NCBI GenBank assembly: GCA_965225735.1
Contig: CBDDBN010000026.1
Coordinates: 248,001-312,000 of the forward strand
Origin: Denitrobaculum sp965225735
GTDB lineage: Bacteria > Pseudomonadota > Alphaproteobacteria > Kiloniellales > Kiloniellaceae
Direction: 5' to 3'
DNA length: 64,000 bases
Below are positions 9,126 to 18,146 of the stretch, piece after piece. The stretch's first letter is position 1; each line of letters starts with the position of its first letter. A model generated the notes under the pieces. That model saw nothing but the letters and a program-made list of their open reading frames with translations, had not been told where the DNA came from and ran no database searches. The position numbers were made by a program, and so were the translations under genes.

Positions 9126-9825
9126 GCTGGAGAACCTGAGCTGCGGCTACGGCGCCTTTACCGCCGTGCATAGCCTGGATCTGGAGATCGCCCAGGGCGA
9201 GATTTTCGCACTGGTCGGCGCCAATGGTGCCGGCAAGACTTCGACCATCATGACTATCGCCGGGCAGGTCGAGCTGCAGAACGGACGTATCCTCTTCGAT
9301 GACCGGGATATCTCTCGCCTTGCCGCCTCCGCCCGAGTCACCGAAGGTATCGCGCTTGCCCCTGAAGGCCGCCGTCTCTTCTCCGACCTCAGCGTCGAGG
9401 AGAACCTTGTCATGGGGGGCTATGCCCGTCCCCGCGCCGAGGAAGCCGCGACCAAGGCTATGGTCCTTGAGACCTTTCCCCGCCTAAAGGAGCGCATCAC
9501 TCAGCGTTCCGGCTCACTCTCCGGCGGCGAGCAACAGATGCTGGCCATCGGCAGGGCGCTCATGGCGCAACCCAAACTGCTGATGATCGACGAGGTCTCA
9601 CTCGGCCTCATGCCCAAGATCGTGGATGTCTGTTACGACGCCATCCAGATGCTGAAAGAACAGGGCATCACGATTCTGCTGGTCGAACAGAATACCCAAC
9701 GTGCACTGGCCGTCGCCGATCGGGTCTGCGTGCTGGAGTCCGGCCGCCCCGTCTGGTCCGGTTCGGCAGCAGACGCGCGCGAAGACCCGAAACTCATCGA
9801 GGCCTATCTGGGTTTGGCGGGTTAG
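9118..9825 (+). CDS. livF: Branched-chain-type ABC transporter ATP-binding protein (LivF family)
   Basis: The 235-residue ATPase has Walker A (GANGAGKTS), the LivF-type motif APEGRRLFSDLSVEENL, a canonical LSGGEQQMLAIGRAL signature and Walker B (LLMIDEVSLGL). Here the usual Pro after Glu is Val, and the family's LDEPS becomes IDEVS; the catalytic Glu is kept. A strong GAGGAGG ribosome site lies just before the ATG at 9118, which decides the start over the ATG at 9100. It is the last gene of the transporter operon. Confidence 0.92.
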   Translation: MLKLENLSCGYGAFTAVHSLDLEIAQGEIFALVGANGAGKTSTIMTIAGQVELQNGRILFDDRDISRLAASARVTEGIALAPEGRRLFSDLSVEENLVMGGYARPRAEEAATKAMVLETFPRLKERITQRSGSLSGGEQQMLAIGRALMAQPKLLMIDEVSLGLMPKIVDVCYDAIQMLKEQGITILLVEQNTQRALAVADRVCVLESGRPVWSGSAADAREDPKLIEAYLGLAG

Positions 9826-9848
9826 TTTCTCCTGGATTTAGGACTGTT

Positions 9849-9920
9849 CCATCCCGCTCCCCCACTCCGGCCACCCAATGCCATTATCCGGCGGGTGGCC
9901 GGGTTGGTGGAGCGGGATGG
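9849..9920. repeat. Long imperfect palindrome (72 bases) between livF and hutU
   Basis: The arms at 9849-9876 and 9893-9920 are 28 bases each and almost fully complementary (CCATCCCGCTCC with GGAGCGGGATGG outside, CCGGCCACCC with GGGTGGCCGG inside). No T-run follows on the plus strand, so it is not a classical terminator, although a stem this long would pause or protect transcripts. It sits just upstream of the hutU operator. Confidence 0.65.
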
Positions 9921-9976
9921 TGCCGGTTCCACGCAAGTCGGTAACCTTCACAGACTCTCCATCTCGACAGGCTGAG

Positions 9977-9998
9977 CAAAGTTGTATATACAACTTTG
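9977..9998. promoter_or_regulatory. HutC-type operator upstream of hutU
   Basis: This is a perfect 22-bp palindrome built around TGTATATACA (core 9983-9992), ending 25 bases before the hutU start. It matches the operators at 5228 and 45324 and is the longest of the three. Repression of hutU by HutC in the absence of urocanate is the expected role. Confidence 0.8.
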
Positions 9999-10023
9999 AA
10001 ATTTGACACCGGAGAGCTTCCCC

Positions 10024-11706
10024 ATGACGTCACCTAACGGCAATGTACGCCTGGACAACGAACGCAAGATTCAAGCGCCACGCGGCCCGGAACTCAACGC
10101 CAAGAGCTGGCTCACGGAAGCACCGCTGCGCATGTTGATGAACAATCTGGATGCCGAGGTGGCCGAACGCCCGGAAGAGCTTGTGGTCTATGGCGGTATC
10201 GGTCGAGCGGCGCGCGACTGGAACTGTTTCGACACCATCAGCCGCTGCCTGAAGGAACTGAACGAAGACGAAACTCTGCTGGTCCAGTCGGGCAAACCGG
10301 TCGGCATCTTCAAGACCCACGCCGATGCGCCGCGCGTTCTGATCGCCAACTCCAACCTTGTGCCGCACTGGGCCGACTGGGACCATTTCCACAAACTAGA
10401 TAAAGCCGGCTTGATGATGTACGGCCAGATGACTGCCGGCTCCTGGATCTATATTGGCAGCCAGGGCATCGTGCAGGGCACCTACGAGACCTTCGTGGAG
10501 GTCGGACGTCAGCACTACGGCGGCAACCTTAAAGGCAAGTGGATCCTGACCGGCGGCCTGGGCGGCATGGGCGGCGCCCAGCCCTTGGCCGCGACCATGG
10601 CCGGTGCTTCCATGCTGGCGGTCGAGTGCCAGCCGAGCCGGATCGAAATGCGCCTAAAGACCGGTTATTTGGATCACCAGGCGAACGATCTCGACGCAGC
10701 CCTTGAGATGATTACCACCGCCTGCACCGAAGGCCGCGCCATTTCAGTGGGGCTGCTGGGCAATGCCGCAGAAGTCTTCCCGGAACTGGTCAAGCGCGGC
10801 GTGCGGCCGGATGCCGTCACCGACCAGACCAGCGCTCATGATCCGCTGAACGGCTATCTGCCCGCGGGCTGGAGCCTCGATCAGTGGGAGCGTACAAAAA
10901 TCAGTGACCCCGACGCGGTGACCCGCGCTGCCAAGGAATCCATGAAGGTACAAGTGGAAGCCATGCTCGAATTCCACCGGCAAGGCATCCCGACCCTCGA
11001 CTACGGCAATAACATCCGCCAGATGGCCCTGGAGATGGGCAGCGAACACGCCTTCGACTTTCCGGGATTCGTGCCTGCCTACATCCGGCCTCTCTTCTGC
11101 CGCGGCATCGGTCCCTTCCGCTGGGCCGCCCTCTCGGGCGATCCGGAGGACATCTACAAGACCGACGCCAAGGTGAAGGAACTGATCCCCGACAATCCGC
11201 ATCTGCACAACTGGCTCGACATGGCGCGCGAGCGCATTCAGTTTCAGGGCCTGCCGGCGCGCATCTGCTGGGTCGGACTGGGCGAGCGCGCCCGCCTCGG
11301 TCTGGCCTTCAACGAGATGGTGGCAAAGGGCGAACTCTCGGCGCCCGTGGTGATCGGCCGCGATCATCTGGATTCCGGCTCGGTCGCCAGCCCGAACCGC
11401 GAGACCGAAGGCATGATGGACGGCTCCGACGCGGTCTCGGACTGGCCCCTGCTCAACGCCCTGCTCAACTGCGCCAGCGGCGCGACCTGGGTGTCGCTGC
11501 ACCACGGCGGCGGTGTCGGCATGGGTTTCTCGCAGCACTCCGGCATGGTGATCGTGGCCGATGGCACAGAAGCTGCGGCGAAACGCCTGGAACGGGTCCT
11601 GACCAACGATCCCGGCACCGGGGTCATGCGCCACGCGGATGCCGGCTATCAAATCGCCATCGACTGCGCCAAAGACCAGGGTCTTAACTTACCCATGCTC
11701 GGATAG
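10024..11706 (+). CDS. hutU: Urocanate hydratase
   Basis: The 560-residue product matches urocanase over its full length: AGSWIYIGSQGIVQGTYETF, the NAD-binding stretch LTGGLGGMGGAQPLAATMAG, VDQTS-type motif DAVTDQTSAHDPLNGY, and SLHHGGGVGMGFSQHSG near the C-terminus. The enzyme uses tightly bound NAD+ to convert urocanate to imidazolonepropionate, the second step of histidine degradation, in the cytoplasm. The ATG at 10024 follows a GGAG site; the TTG at 10003 lies too close to the operator. The gene stands alone here: hutH is about 34 kb away and hutI, hutG, hutF and hutC are not in the window. Control by HutC is inferred from the 9977-9998 operator. Confidence 0.96.
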   Translation: MTSPNGNVRLDNERKIQAPRGPELNAKSWLTEAPLRMLMNNLDAEVAERPEELVVYGGIGRAARDWNCFDTISRCLKELNEDETLLVQSGKPVGIFKTHADAPRVLIANSNLVPHWADWDHFHKLDKAGLMMYGQMTAGSWIYIGSQGIVQGTYETFVEVGRQHYGGNLKGKWILTGGLGGMGGAQPLAATMAGASMLAVECQPSRIEMRLKTGYLDHQANDLDAALEMITTACTEGRAISVGLLGNAAEVFPELVKRGVRPDAVTDQTSAHDPLNGYLPAGWSLDQWERTKISDPDAVTRAAKESMKVQVEAMLEFHRQGIPTLDYGNNIRQMALEMGSEHAFDFPGFVPAYIRPLFCRGIGPFRWAALSGDPEDIYKTDAKVKELIPDNPHLHNWLDMARERIQFQGLPARICWVGLGERARLGLAFNEMVAKGELSAPVVIGRDHLDSGSVASPNRETEGMMDGSDAVSDWPLLNALLNCASGATWVSLHHGGGVGMGFSQHSGMVIVADGTEAAAKRLERVLTNDPGTGVMRHADAGYQIAIDCAKDQGLNLPMLG

Positions 11707-12072
11707 GGCCTGATAAACCTCTGCAATATACCGCTTGTTTCACAGCATCATTGCTCTGTGACTGATGGCCTCATGCTCCGCATTGAGGCATCGCATGAGA
11801 GACCTGCGACATGACGTAGGCATCTGGTGCGATATTTTTACAAGCTTTACAAGTTTTGCAGCCGCACAGAGTAAAATATTTTCTATTTTTCCCTTATAAA
11901 ACATGTTGTTATTGACTTATCGTCGATTCTGTAAATATTTTCAAAGCTGTTCACCTCCATGCCACTCCGTTGTGGCCTCGTTCGCTGCAAGACTTCAGCG
12001 GTGGGCCTGCGGCGAAGGATCTGAGCAGCCGGTGTTAACCGCTGCTGCGCGCAAAAAAGGAAAAGCCACTCG
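11707..12072. other. Intergenic region after hutU
   Basis: Two weak inverted repeats occur early (TCACAG with CTGTGA near 11740, and CTCATGC with GCATGAG at about 11771-11800) and may help end the hutU transcript, but neither is followed by a T-run. An AT-rich stretch at 11830-11950 could hold the promoter of the small gene at 12073. Confidence 0.35.
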
Positions 12073-12174
12073 ATGTCAGATGAAGGAAAAGCGAAATCCG
12101 GTAGCGGCCTGACCTGGCTGTGGCTACTGGCTGCGCTTGCCCTTTTGGTTGCCATCGGCGTCGCAACCGGCTGA
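12073..12174 (+). CDS. Small single-pass membrane protein, 33 residues, unknown function
   Basis: The ATG at 12073 opens a 33-codon frame. The product has a charged, Ser/Gly-rich N-terminal stretch (MSDEGKAKSGSG) followed by one strong hydrophobic helix (about residues 14-32, WLWLLAALALLVAIGVATG). An AAGGA site lies 11 bases upstream. It is followed about 100 bases later by a terminator that belongs to the convergent chemoreceptor gene. I do not recognise the family. The design is typical of small inner-membrane proteins that bind a larger partner, but no partner can be named. Confidence 0.5.
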   Translation: MSDEGKAKSGSGLTWLWLLAALALLVAIGVATG

Positions 12175-12271
12175 AGACAGCTTCTCCCTAGAGATCTGGA
12201 TCAGAGACCATCTGTGCCGTGACGCAAACGCCATCGGCAAGAGAATCAGTGCCATATAGTAGGCATAGTGA

Positions 12272-12306
12272 GAAAACGGGCCGCTGACGATTTTGCCAGC
12301 GGCCCG
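12272..12306 (-). terminator. Rho-independent terminator of the 12368-14587 chemoreceptor gene
   Basis: In the minus direction, CGGGCCGCTG and CAGCGGCCCG form a perfect 10-bp stem with a 10-base loop, followed by TTTTCTC. It lies about 60 bases beyond the receptor stop. Confidence 0.85.
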
Positions 12307-12367
12307 CTTCAACCTCGATCCCGTCGGCAGTGGGAACTCGATCCACTGCTTGGGTGGTAGCCCTCGA

Positions 12368-14587
12368 TCAGGCTGCCCGTAGACGGTTCAGGAACTGCTC
12401 CAGTTCGCTGCGCAGCGTGTCGGACTGATTGGTTAGTTCTCCAACCACATCAACCACACGGCTGGCCGCTTCACTGGACTGCTGGGCTGCGGAGTTCACT
12501 TCGACGATGTTCGAGGAAACATCCTGGGTGCCCGACGCGGTCTGCTGGATATTCTGGGCAATATCCTGAGTCGCCGCGTTCTGCTCCTGCACTGCGGAAG
12601 CCACCTCTGTCGTCATGGAGTTGATCCGAGACATGGCCTCGACGACCGCTTCGATTTCACTGACGGTCTTCTGAGTCGAGTCCTGCATAGTGCTGATCTG
12701 CTGCGAGATCTCCTCGGTCGCCTTGGCGGTCTGATTTGCCAAGGATTTAACCTCAGAGGCCACGACCGCGAAGCCCTTGCCCGCTTCACCGGCGCGCGCA
12801 GCCTCGATCGTCGCATTGAGCGCCAGCAGATTGGTCTGCTCCGCGATGTCGTTGATCAGGCTGACGACGTCACCAATCTTCTGGGCGCCATCGGCAAGAC
12901 CTTTGACCGTGGTATTGGTGGACTCCGCCTGTCCCTTGCCGGTGGAAGCCACATTTGCTGCTTCCGCCACCTGACGGGCGATTTCCTGGATGGAGTTCGA
13001 CAGCTCTTCCGCCGCCGAAGCCACCGTCTGTGCGGTCACCGTCGCCTCTTCCGAAGCACTCGCCACCGCCGAAGCGCGGCTGGTCGTCTGTTCGGAAGCT
13101 GCGGACATCGACTGGGCCGTGACTTTCATTTCGTCCGCGGCACCGGCCACACCCTCGACAACGCCCTTGACGCTGGATTCGAGATCGTCAGCCATTTTCA
13201 GAGTCGCCTGACGCTTCTCTTCCTCGGCACGCTGTTCGGCCTGAGCCTGCTCTTCACGCATACGATTAGCCTCGATGGCGTTCTCTTTGAAGACCTGAAC
13301 GGCACCGGCCATTTTGCCAATCTCGTCCCGCTTCTCCAGAGCCGGCACGTCGACTTCCATGTCGCCGCCTGCGAGCCTCTGCATTGAGTCTGTCATCTGA
13401 TTGATCGGCGTGATCACCGTGCGGCTGATCATGAACATCAGGCCACCCGACAGCAGAAGCAACATGCCAACGAAGATAGCCACGGCCGTCTGCGCGACGG
13501 CAACGACACCGGCTGCCTCTTCATCCGCAGCATCACTGATCGCATCCGCTGCTTCGGCAATTTCATTGAGAATCTCCGCGACGCGATCGGCATCGGTTTC
13601 CATGAGCTCGGTCGCATGATCCGAAGCGGCTTCCGCGGTGAGCATGTCACGATGGGTATCGAAGAGTTGCTCTTCCATCGTGGCGCGCGAAAACCAGGTA
13701 TCGAAAGCCTCAATCAGGGCCGCGGCGTCCGCTTTGTCTTCTTCACTCTCCGCCAGTCTGGTCAGAACGTCGAAGTGCGGGCGTGCTTTGGCGGCGAGAG
13801 CATTGAATTCCCCAAGCGGCACTTCCAACGCCGTGGGGTCTTCGATAGCCATGTACTCACCGGCGGTATCCTGCATTTCGATGACGATCCGCTGCAGCTT
13901 CAAGGCTGCTTCAACTGCTGGATATTCGTTTTCGAAGAGGTTGCCAAGAACGGCGTTGACCTCAGCAGCCGACGATGTACCCGTCGCTTCAAGACGGTCG
14001 CCTTCGTCTTCGGCTTTGGCCATTTCCTCTTCGTTTTCTACCGCGAATTCGTCGAGCATCGTGATCAGACGTCCGCCAACGGTATCGAACTCATTGAGTT
14101 GCTCATCCGCCTTGATCTCTTCTTCAAGCTCAATAACGTGCTGCTCAATCAGTTCATTACCGTGCGTCATGAACTCATTGTGCTCCTTGAGCGCTTCTTC
14201 CAGTCTCGCCTGAAGTTCAGGGTCCGTCACCAGCTCATCAAGTTCGGCTTGGAGTTCTTTGAAACGCACGCCTTTTTCCGCGAATTCCTTCGAGAGTTCG
14301 CTCACATCGGAGAGCTCCTCGTCGGCGATGATTTCCTCACCGACCTTATTGGATTCCCAGATGTTCGCGATGAGATCATCGGACGTTTCGACCGTAGGCG
14401 CCGCGACATCGGTAATGCCGTTCAAGGTCTTCTCGATTGACCCCATAAAGAAGATACCGACACCGCCTGTTGCGGCGCCCAGCAAAGCCATTACACCCAA
14501 GCCCGCAAAGAGTTTCCGAGCAACGGTCAAATTAGACCGCCCTGTGGAATCTTGCGCCTGGTCCTTCCCCAAATTCTCCGCTTCCAT
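12368..14587 (-). CDS. Transmembrane methyl-accepting chemotaxis protein with large periplasmic helical sensor
   Basis: The product is 739 residues. A first membrane helix spans about 27-48 and a second about 361-387. Between them is a very acidic, all-helical periplasmic domain of roughly 310 residues, long enough for a double four-helix bundle (HBM type). A HAMP domain follows at about 388-442, then a coiled coil and the signalling domain with the conserved tip (TNLLALNATIEAARAGEAGK). The C-terminus is LEQFLNRLRAA. The ATG is preceded by a GAGGA site. It is an inner-membrane receptor linked to CheA/CheW. HBM domains are known to bind organic acids or amines in other bacteria; the ligand here is unknown. 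Confidence 0.93.
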   Translation of the reverse strand: MEAENLGKDQAQDSTGRSNLTVARKLFAGLGVMALLGAATGGVGIFFMGSIEKTLNGITDVAAPTVETSDDLIANIWESNKVGEEIIADEELSDVSELSKEFAEKGVRFKELQAELDELVTDPELQARLEEALKEHNEFMTHGNELIEQHVIELEEEIKADEQLNEFDTVGGRLITMLDEFAVENEEEMAKAEDEGDRLEATGTSSAAEVNAVLGNLFENEYPAVEAALKLQRIVIEMQDTAGEYMAIEDPTALEVPLGEFNALAAKARPHFDVLTRLAESEEDKADAAALIEAFDTWFSRATMEEQLFDTHRDMLTAEAASDHATELMETDADRVAEILNEIAEAADAISDAADEEAAGVVAVAQTAVAIFVGMLLLLSGGLMFMISRTVITPINQMTDSMQRLAGGDMEVDVPALEKRDEIGKMAGAVQVFKENAIEANRMREEQAQAEQRAEEEKRQATLKMADDLESSVKGVVEGVAGAADEMKVTAQSMSAASEQTTSRASAVASASEEATVTAQTVASAAEELSNSIQEIARQVAEAANVASTGKGQAESTNTTVKGLADGAQKIGDVVSLINDIAEQTNLLALNATIEAARAGEAGKGFAVVASEVKSLANQTAKATEEISQQISTMQDSTQKTVSEIEAVVEAMSRINSMTTEVASAVQEQNAATQDIAQNIQQTASGTQDVSSNIVEVNSAAQQSSEAASRVVDVVGELTNQSDTLRSELEQFLNRLRAA

Positions 14588-14986
14588 GACTCAGTCCTCA
14601 AGAGCAATTAAGCACGAATACTTTGGGTACTATAACCAATACTGATTAATCTCGAGTTAAGATAAAATTAACTCTTATGGTTGCTGGAACTTTCACCAAC
14701 ACTCCATTATTGGTGTAACAATCAAAGCGTCTTTTTAAGGCAGCCGGAAGCATAGTGAGATTCAAAAAACCAAATGAGACATAGATTTAAACTATTGTTT
14801 TATATATGTTTTTGTCGCACTCACATCCTATAAAAAACCCATATTCTATGTGTGAAAACGAGGAGATATCGGTTCCTTGAGTGAGAATAACAACCTCAAG
14901 TAATTCCCCTTATCAGTCGTAGATTTACTGTCGGTCTACCTCTTAGAGTTTCCAGAAGACCGACGCGGAGCCCGCGGTTTTTCTGA
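14588..14986. other. AT-rich intergenic region
   Basis: This segment is clearly more AT-rich than its neighbours (runs of A and T around 14640-14840). It contains the promoter region of the leftward chemoreceptor gene and possibly that of the plus-strand frame at 14987. No RNA gene or repeat was recognised. Confidence 0.4.
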
Positions 14987-15403
14987 ATGAGCATGCAACT
15001 CAAAAGGGAGAACAGGTCGTATACCGGCAACAGGCAGAGTCACTTTAAGGTATTGAAATTACTTCATATAATAACAAAGCCAAATAGCTTTTCGTCAGAG
15101 CTGCTTTTTGCGCCCATTAGCCTTCGCTACAGGCTTCCACAACTAATTTTTGATTTCGAAGAATCGCTGGCATCAGCAGCACATGCACGCGATGTTTATG
15201 CCTATATTTATAACTGCAAGTATTGGTCGTCTTGTTTGAATAACGTATCGGCTTGGTTGGTACGTAGATGGAACTCGTTTGGATCACCCAGGCTTGGGAA
15301 AATTCGCATTTTTTTTCGCCGCGAATTCCCCAACGCCAGTTGTTATGTTGAGAATCAATTGGTTACAGCTGCAGAATACCCGAATATTGCTGAAAAATAT
15401 TAG
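14987..15403 (+). CDS. Hypothetical protein in an AT-rich island
   Basis: A 138-codon frame stays open through sequence of unusually low GC and with codon use (AGG, ATA, TTG, CTT) unlike the flanking genes; in AT-rich DNA such a length is less likely by chance. The product is basic, mixed in composition and has no signal peptide, membrane helix or motif that I recognise. There is no convincing ribosome site before the ATG at 14987 (a second ATG lies 6 bases later). A hairpin (AGAACGGG with CCCGTTCT, 15427-15467) follows the stop. It may be foreign DNA, a decayed gene, or not a gene at all. Confidence 0.3.
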   Translation: MSMQLKRENRSYTGNRQSHFKVLKLLHIITKPNSFSSELLFAPISLRYRLPQLIFDFEESLASAAHARDVYAYIYNCKYWSSCLNNVSAWLVRRWNSFGSPRLGKIRIFFRREFPNASCYVENQLVTAAEYPNIAEKY

Positions 15404-15481
15404 CGCACACGAGAAGACAGATCTTTAGAACGGGGCCGAGCCTGTGCACCAGATCTCGTCCCGTTCTGCCCAACGTAAATG

Positions 15482-15506
15482 GGCCGCCGGTCATTCACCG
15501 GCGGCC
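15482..15506 (-). terminator. Hairpin terminator downstream of the 15553-17832 chemoreceptor gene
   Basis: GGCCGCCGGT and ACCGGCGGCC form a perfect 10-bp stem with a 5-base loop, 47 bases past the receptor stop. The tract after it in the minus direction (CATTTACGTT) is only moderately T-rich. Confidence 0.65.
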
Positions 15507-15552
15507 TGTGGTGCTCTTCCAACAGAAAAGCAGGTCAAAATGTTGCGGCGGA

Positions 15553-17832
15553 CTAGCCTGCGCGGATCAGCTCAACAAATTTGTCCGCTTCCTGCTTCAG
15601 CAGACTGGCCTGCTGCGAGAGTGCGCCCGAAGCCTCCCGGATCTCGGAAGAGGAGTTACCCGTCCGCGAAACGGCTTCGGTGATCCCCTGAATGTTGGAG
15701 GTAACCTCCTGTGTGCCGGAAGCCGCCTGCTCAGCGTTGCGAGCAATTTCCTGCGTGGCCGCGCCTTGCTCTTCGATGGCCGAAGCAATGGATGTGGCGA
15801 TCTGATCCACCTCGGCGACCACCTCGGTGATCTCACTGATCGCCGTCACGGCATCCTGAGTCGCGCCCTGGATCCCGCCGATCTGATCGGCGATCTCCTG
15901 CGTGGCCTTCCCGGTTTGACTGGCCAGGTTCTTCACCTCGGTTGCGACAACCGCGAACCCCTTGCCCGCCTCGCCAGCGCGTGCAGCCTCGATGGTGGCA
16001 TTGAGCGCCAGCAAGTTGGTTTGCTCGGCAATATCGGTGATCAACTGAACCACGGCACCGATCCGGCTGGCCGCTTCGGCCAATCCCTTGACCACCTCGT
16101 TGGTGGCTTCCGCCTTGGCCACGGCATCGTTGGCGACAGACGACGACTTGGTGACCTGGCCACTGATCTCGTTGATGGAGGATGAAAGTTCCTCTGTTGC
16201 CGAAGCCACGGTGTTCACGCTGGCCATGGTCTGTTCGGCGCCGCTCGCGACCACCTGGGATTTGGAACTGGCTTCGCTCGCCGTCTCGGACATTGCCTGG
16301 GCCGAGGCATGCATCTGATCGGACGAACTGGAAACGGAGTTCAGCGCGGTTCCGATAACTTCCTCGAACTCGTCCGCCATCTTAAGGAGCATCTGGCGTT
16401 TCTGCGCTTCGGCCTCTTCCTTCAAGCGTTCCTGCTCACCCTGCAGCCGCTTCGCTTCCAGCGCGTTGTCCTTGAAAACCTGAACGGTCTCGCCCATACG
16501 CGCAATCTCGTCGCTGCCGTCATGGGAAACCTCGACTTCGAGGTCACCGGCGGCCAGACGGTCCATGGAGTTCATGACGTTCAACAGGCGTCGAACCAGA
16601 TTGCGTCCAACGTACAGCCAGGCAATCAGGACCGCGGCGAGAAAACTGACCAGCGCAACAATGCCCAGCTGAAGCTTTCCGTCTTGGACCACGTTGTGTG
16701 ACTGATCGGCAGCCGCCTGACTACTGCTCTGAGCTGCATCGGCCAGCAACTGCACACTGGCACTCAATTCGCTGGAAAGATTACGGCTCTCCTCGAGAGC
16801 CTGGAAGATCTTCTCCTGGGCTTCCAGTTCCTTTGTACGGTGGTCGTACACCGTCTCAAAGCCCTCGCCGAGTGCCTGCAATTCAGCAAGTGCGGTCATC
16901 GTCTTTTCGCGATAAGGGGTTTCGCTCGCTATTCCGGCCCGCAAAAAGCGCGCAACGGAGGCCTCGAACTCGGTCCGGGCGCCCCAGACACTGTCGAGAT
17001 TCGGAAGCGTCGCCGCCTGACTGAGTTTTGCCGCCACCAGGTTCACCTGCGCTTCCAGCTCCAGATAGATCTGGAGATCCCGAAGTCCGGTCCCGAAGAG
17101 ATTTGTCAGGGCCTCCTGCATCTCTGCCGAGTTTTCCATCTGAGGAATGAGCTGGGATTCCGCTGTAAAGACAGCGTTGGCGCCCCCAATCCCCGACTTA
17201 ACGGCACGTAAGGCCGATTCATGCGCCAGTTCGACCTGTAACAGGGCGTCGGCCGCCGCAGTGCGAGCCGCAAGCTTTTCCGCCACGGCCTTATCCATGA
17301 CATCGATCTGGGCTTCGAGCGATGCGAGAAATCCAGTCAGCGCGGCGGTGTCGGCGCCGTTGCTCTCCAGGGTGGCGATCTGTGCCTTCAGCTCTTCCAA
17401 TTGCTGGCGCAAACCGGAGACGACCTGTTCCCGTTCCGCCTCGTCAGACACGATGGAAAGCGCGGGTGCGGCAGCCGCGAGCCTCGTGGTTTGCTCAGCC
17501 AGGGTCAGCGAGCGGGTGATGTCGGGAATGGCATTGCCGGTAATGTTGGAAATCGCGCTTGAGACTTCGTCCATACCCTTCCAGGCAATGCCGCTGGCGA
17601 GCACCGTCAAGGCCGCAACAAATCCGAACGATAGGAAAAGCCGTTCGCGGACACCAAGTTTTGCAAGGAGACTCTGCCGATCTCCCGCTTTTTTTGCATC
17701 CGTCTTGGGGGTTACCTGCGCATCGCTATCCGATCCCCCCTCATCACTAGAAGAGAGAGCCTTACTCTTTACGGCAGCTTTACTTCTTTCCGCAAAGGTC
17801 TTAATCGCTTGCAACATAACCACTTTTCCCAT
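15553..17832 (-). CDS. Transmembrane methyl-accepting chemotaxis protein with N-terminal cytoplasmic extension
   Basis: The product is 759 residues. An unusual polar N-terminal extension of about 60 residues (Ser/Asp-rich) precedes the first membrane helix (about 65-85). A helical periplasmic domain of about 300 residues follows, then a second helix (about 388-408), a HAMP domain (about 409-464) and the signalling domain with the tip TNLLALNATIEAARAGEAGK. The size and helical character suggest an HBM-type sensor, as in the neighbouring 739-residue receptor, but the two periplasmic domains are not close copies. The start is uncertain: ATG at 17832 or at 17817, neither with a strong ribosome site. 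Confidence 0.92.
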   Translation of the reverse strand: MGKVVMLQAIKTFAERSKAAVKSKALSSSDEGGSDSDAQVTPKTDAKKAGDRQSLLAKLGVRERLFLSFGFVAALTVLASGIAWKGMDEVSSAISNITGNAIPDITRSLTLAEQTTRLAAAAPALSIVSDEAEREQVVSGLRQQLEELKAQIATLESNGADTAALTGFLASLEAQIDVMDKAVAEKLAARTAAADALLQVELAHESALRAVKSGIGGANAVFTAESQLIPQMENSAEMQEALTNLFGTGLRDLQIYLELEAQVNLVAAKLSQAATLPNLDSVWGARTEFEASVARFLRAGIASETPYREKTMTALAELQALGEGFETVYDHRTKELEAQEKIFQALEESRNLSSELSASVQLLADAAQSSSQAAADQSHNVVQDGKLQLGIVALVSFLAAVLIAWLYVGRNLVRRLLNVMNSMDRLAAGDLEVEVSHDGSDEIARMGETVQVFKDNALEAKRLQGEQERLKEEAEAQKRQMLLKMADEFEEVIGTALNSVSSSSDQMHASAQAMSETASEASSKSQVVASGAEQTMASVNTVASATEELSSSINEISGQVTKSSSVANDAVAKAEATNEVVKGLAEAASRIGAVVQLITDIAEQTNLLALNATIEAARAGEAGKGFAVVATEVKNLASQTGKATQEIADQIGGIQGATQDAVTAISEITEVVAEVDQIATSIASAIEEQGAATQEIARNAEQAASGTQEVTSNIQGITEAVSRTGNSSSEIREASGALSQQASLLKQEADKFVELIRAG

Positions 17833-18146
17833 ATCGGCCAGCGCCGGGTTTTGCTCCTGGCGACTGCATAACTACGGTTGAATGTTTCAATCCGTACAAT
17901 ATGAATTAGCGGTATTAGAATAAGGTTAATGAACTCATTTCAGAGGCTCCTGAAACGCAGGCAGAGCGCCGGTTTTCGGTTAAAACCGACTGCTTTCGTC
18001 CGACCAGGTGTCGGCACAGCTAAAAACTTGTATCCCGTTGTTGCAACGCCGCTTGCCAGCAGCTTCTCCTCGGCTTAATTTGCGCGCCGCTTTCATCGAG
18101 GAGACCGCCACGGAAGGCCTCCGACAACAGGACCTTAGCTACACCC
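17833..18146. other. Divergent intergenic region between a chemoreceptor gene and the homocysteine methyltransferase gene
   Basis: It contains a small perfect hairpin (CGGTTTT with AAAACCG, 17970-17988) and no T-run after it. I looked for SAM- or SAH-responsive leader motifs before the methyltransferase gene and saw no convincing match. Confidence 0.35.

Noticed and set aside
10744..11652. A 302-codon minus-strand frame opposite hutU
   Set aside because: It is antisense to a complete and conserved urocanase gene.
13616..14440. A 274-codon plus-strand frame opposite the 739-residue chemoreceptor
   Set aside because: It is the complement of the acidic helical sensor domain, which yields a Phe/Arg-rich shadow with no plausible fold.
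17970..18030. A possible SAM-II-like element before the homocysteine methyltransferase gene (AGCTAAAAA string)
   Set aside because: Only the short 3' string matches; the paired P1 stem and the other conserved loop bases are missing.
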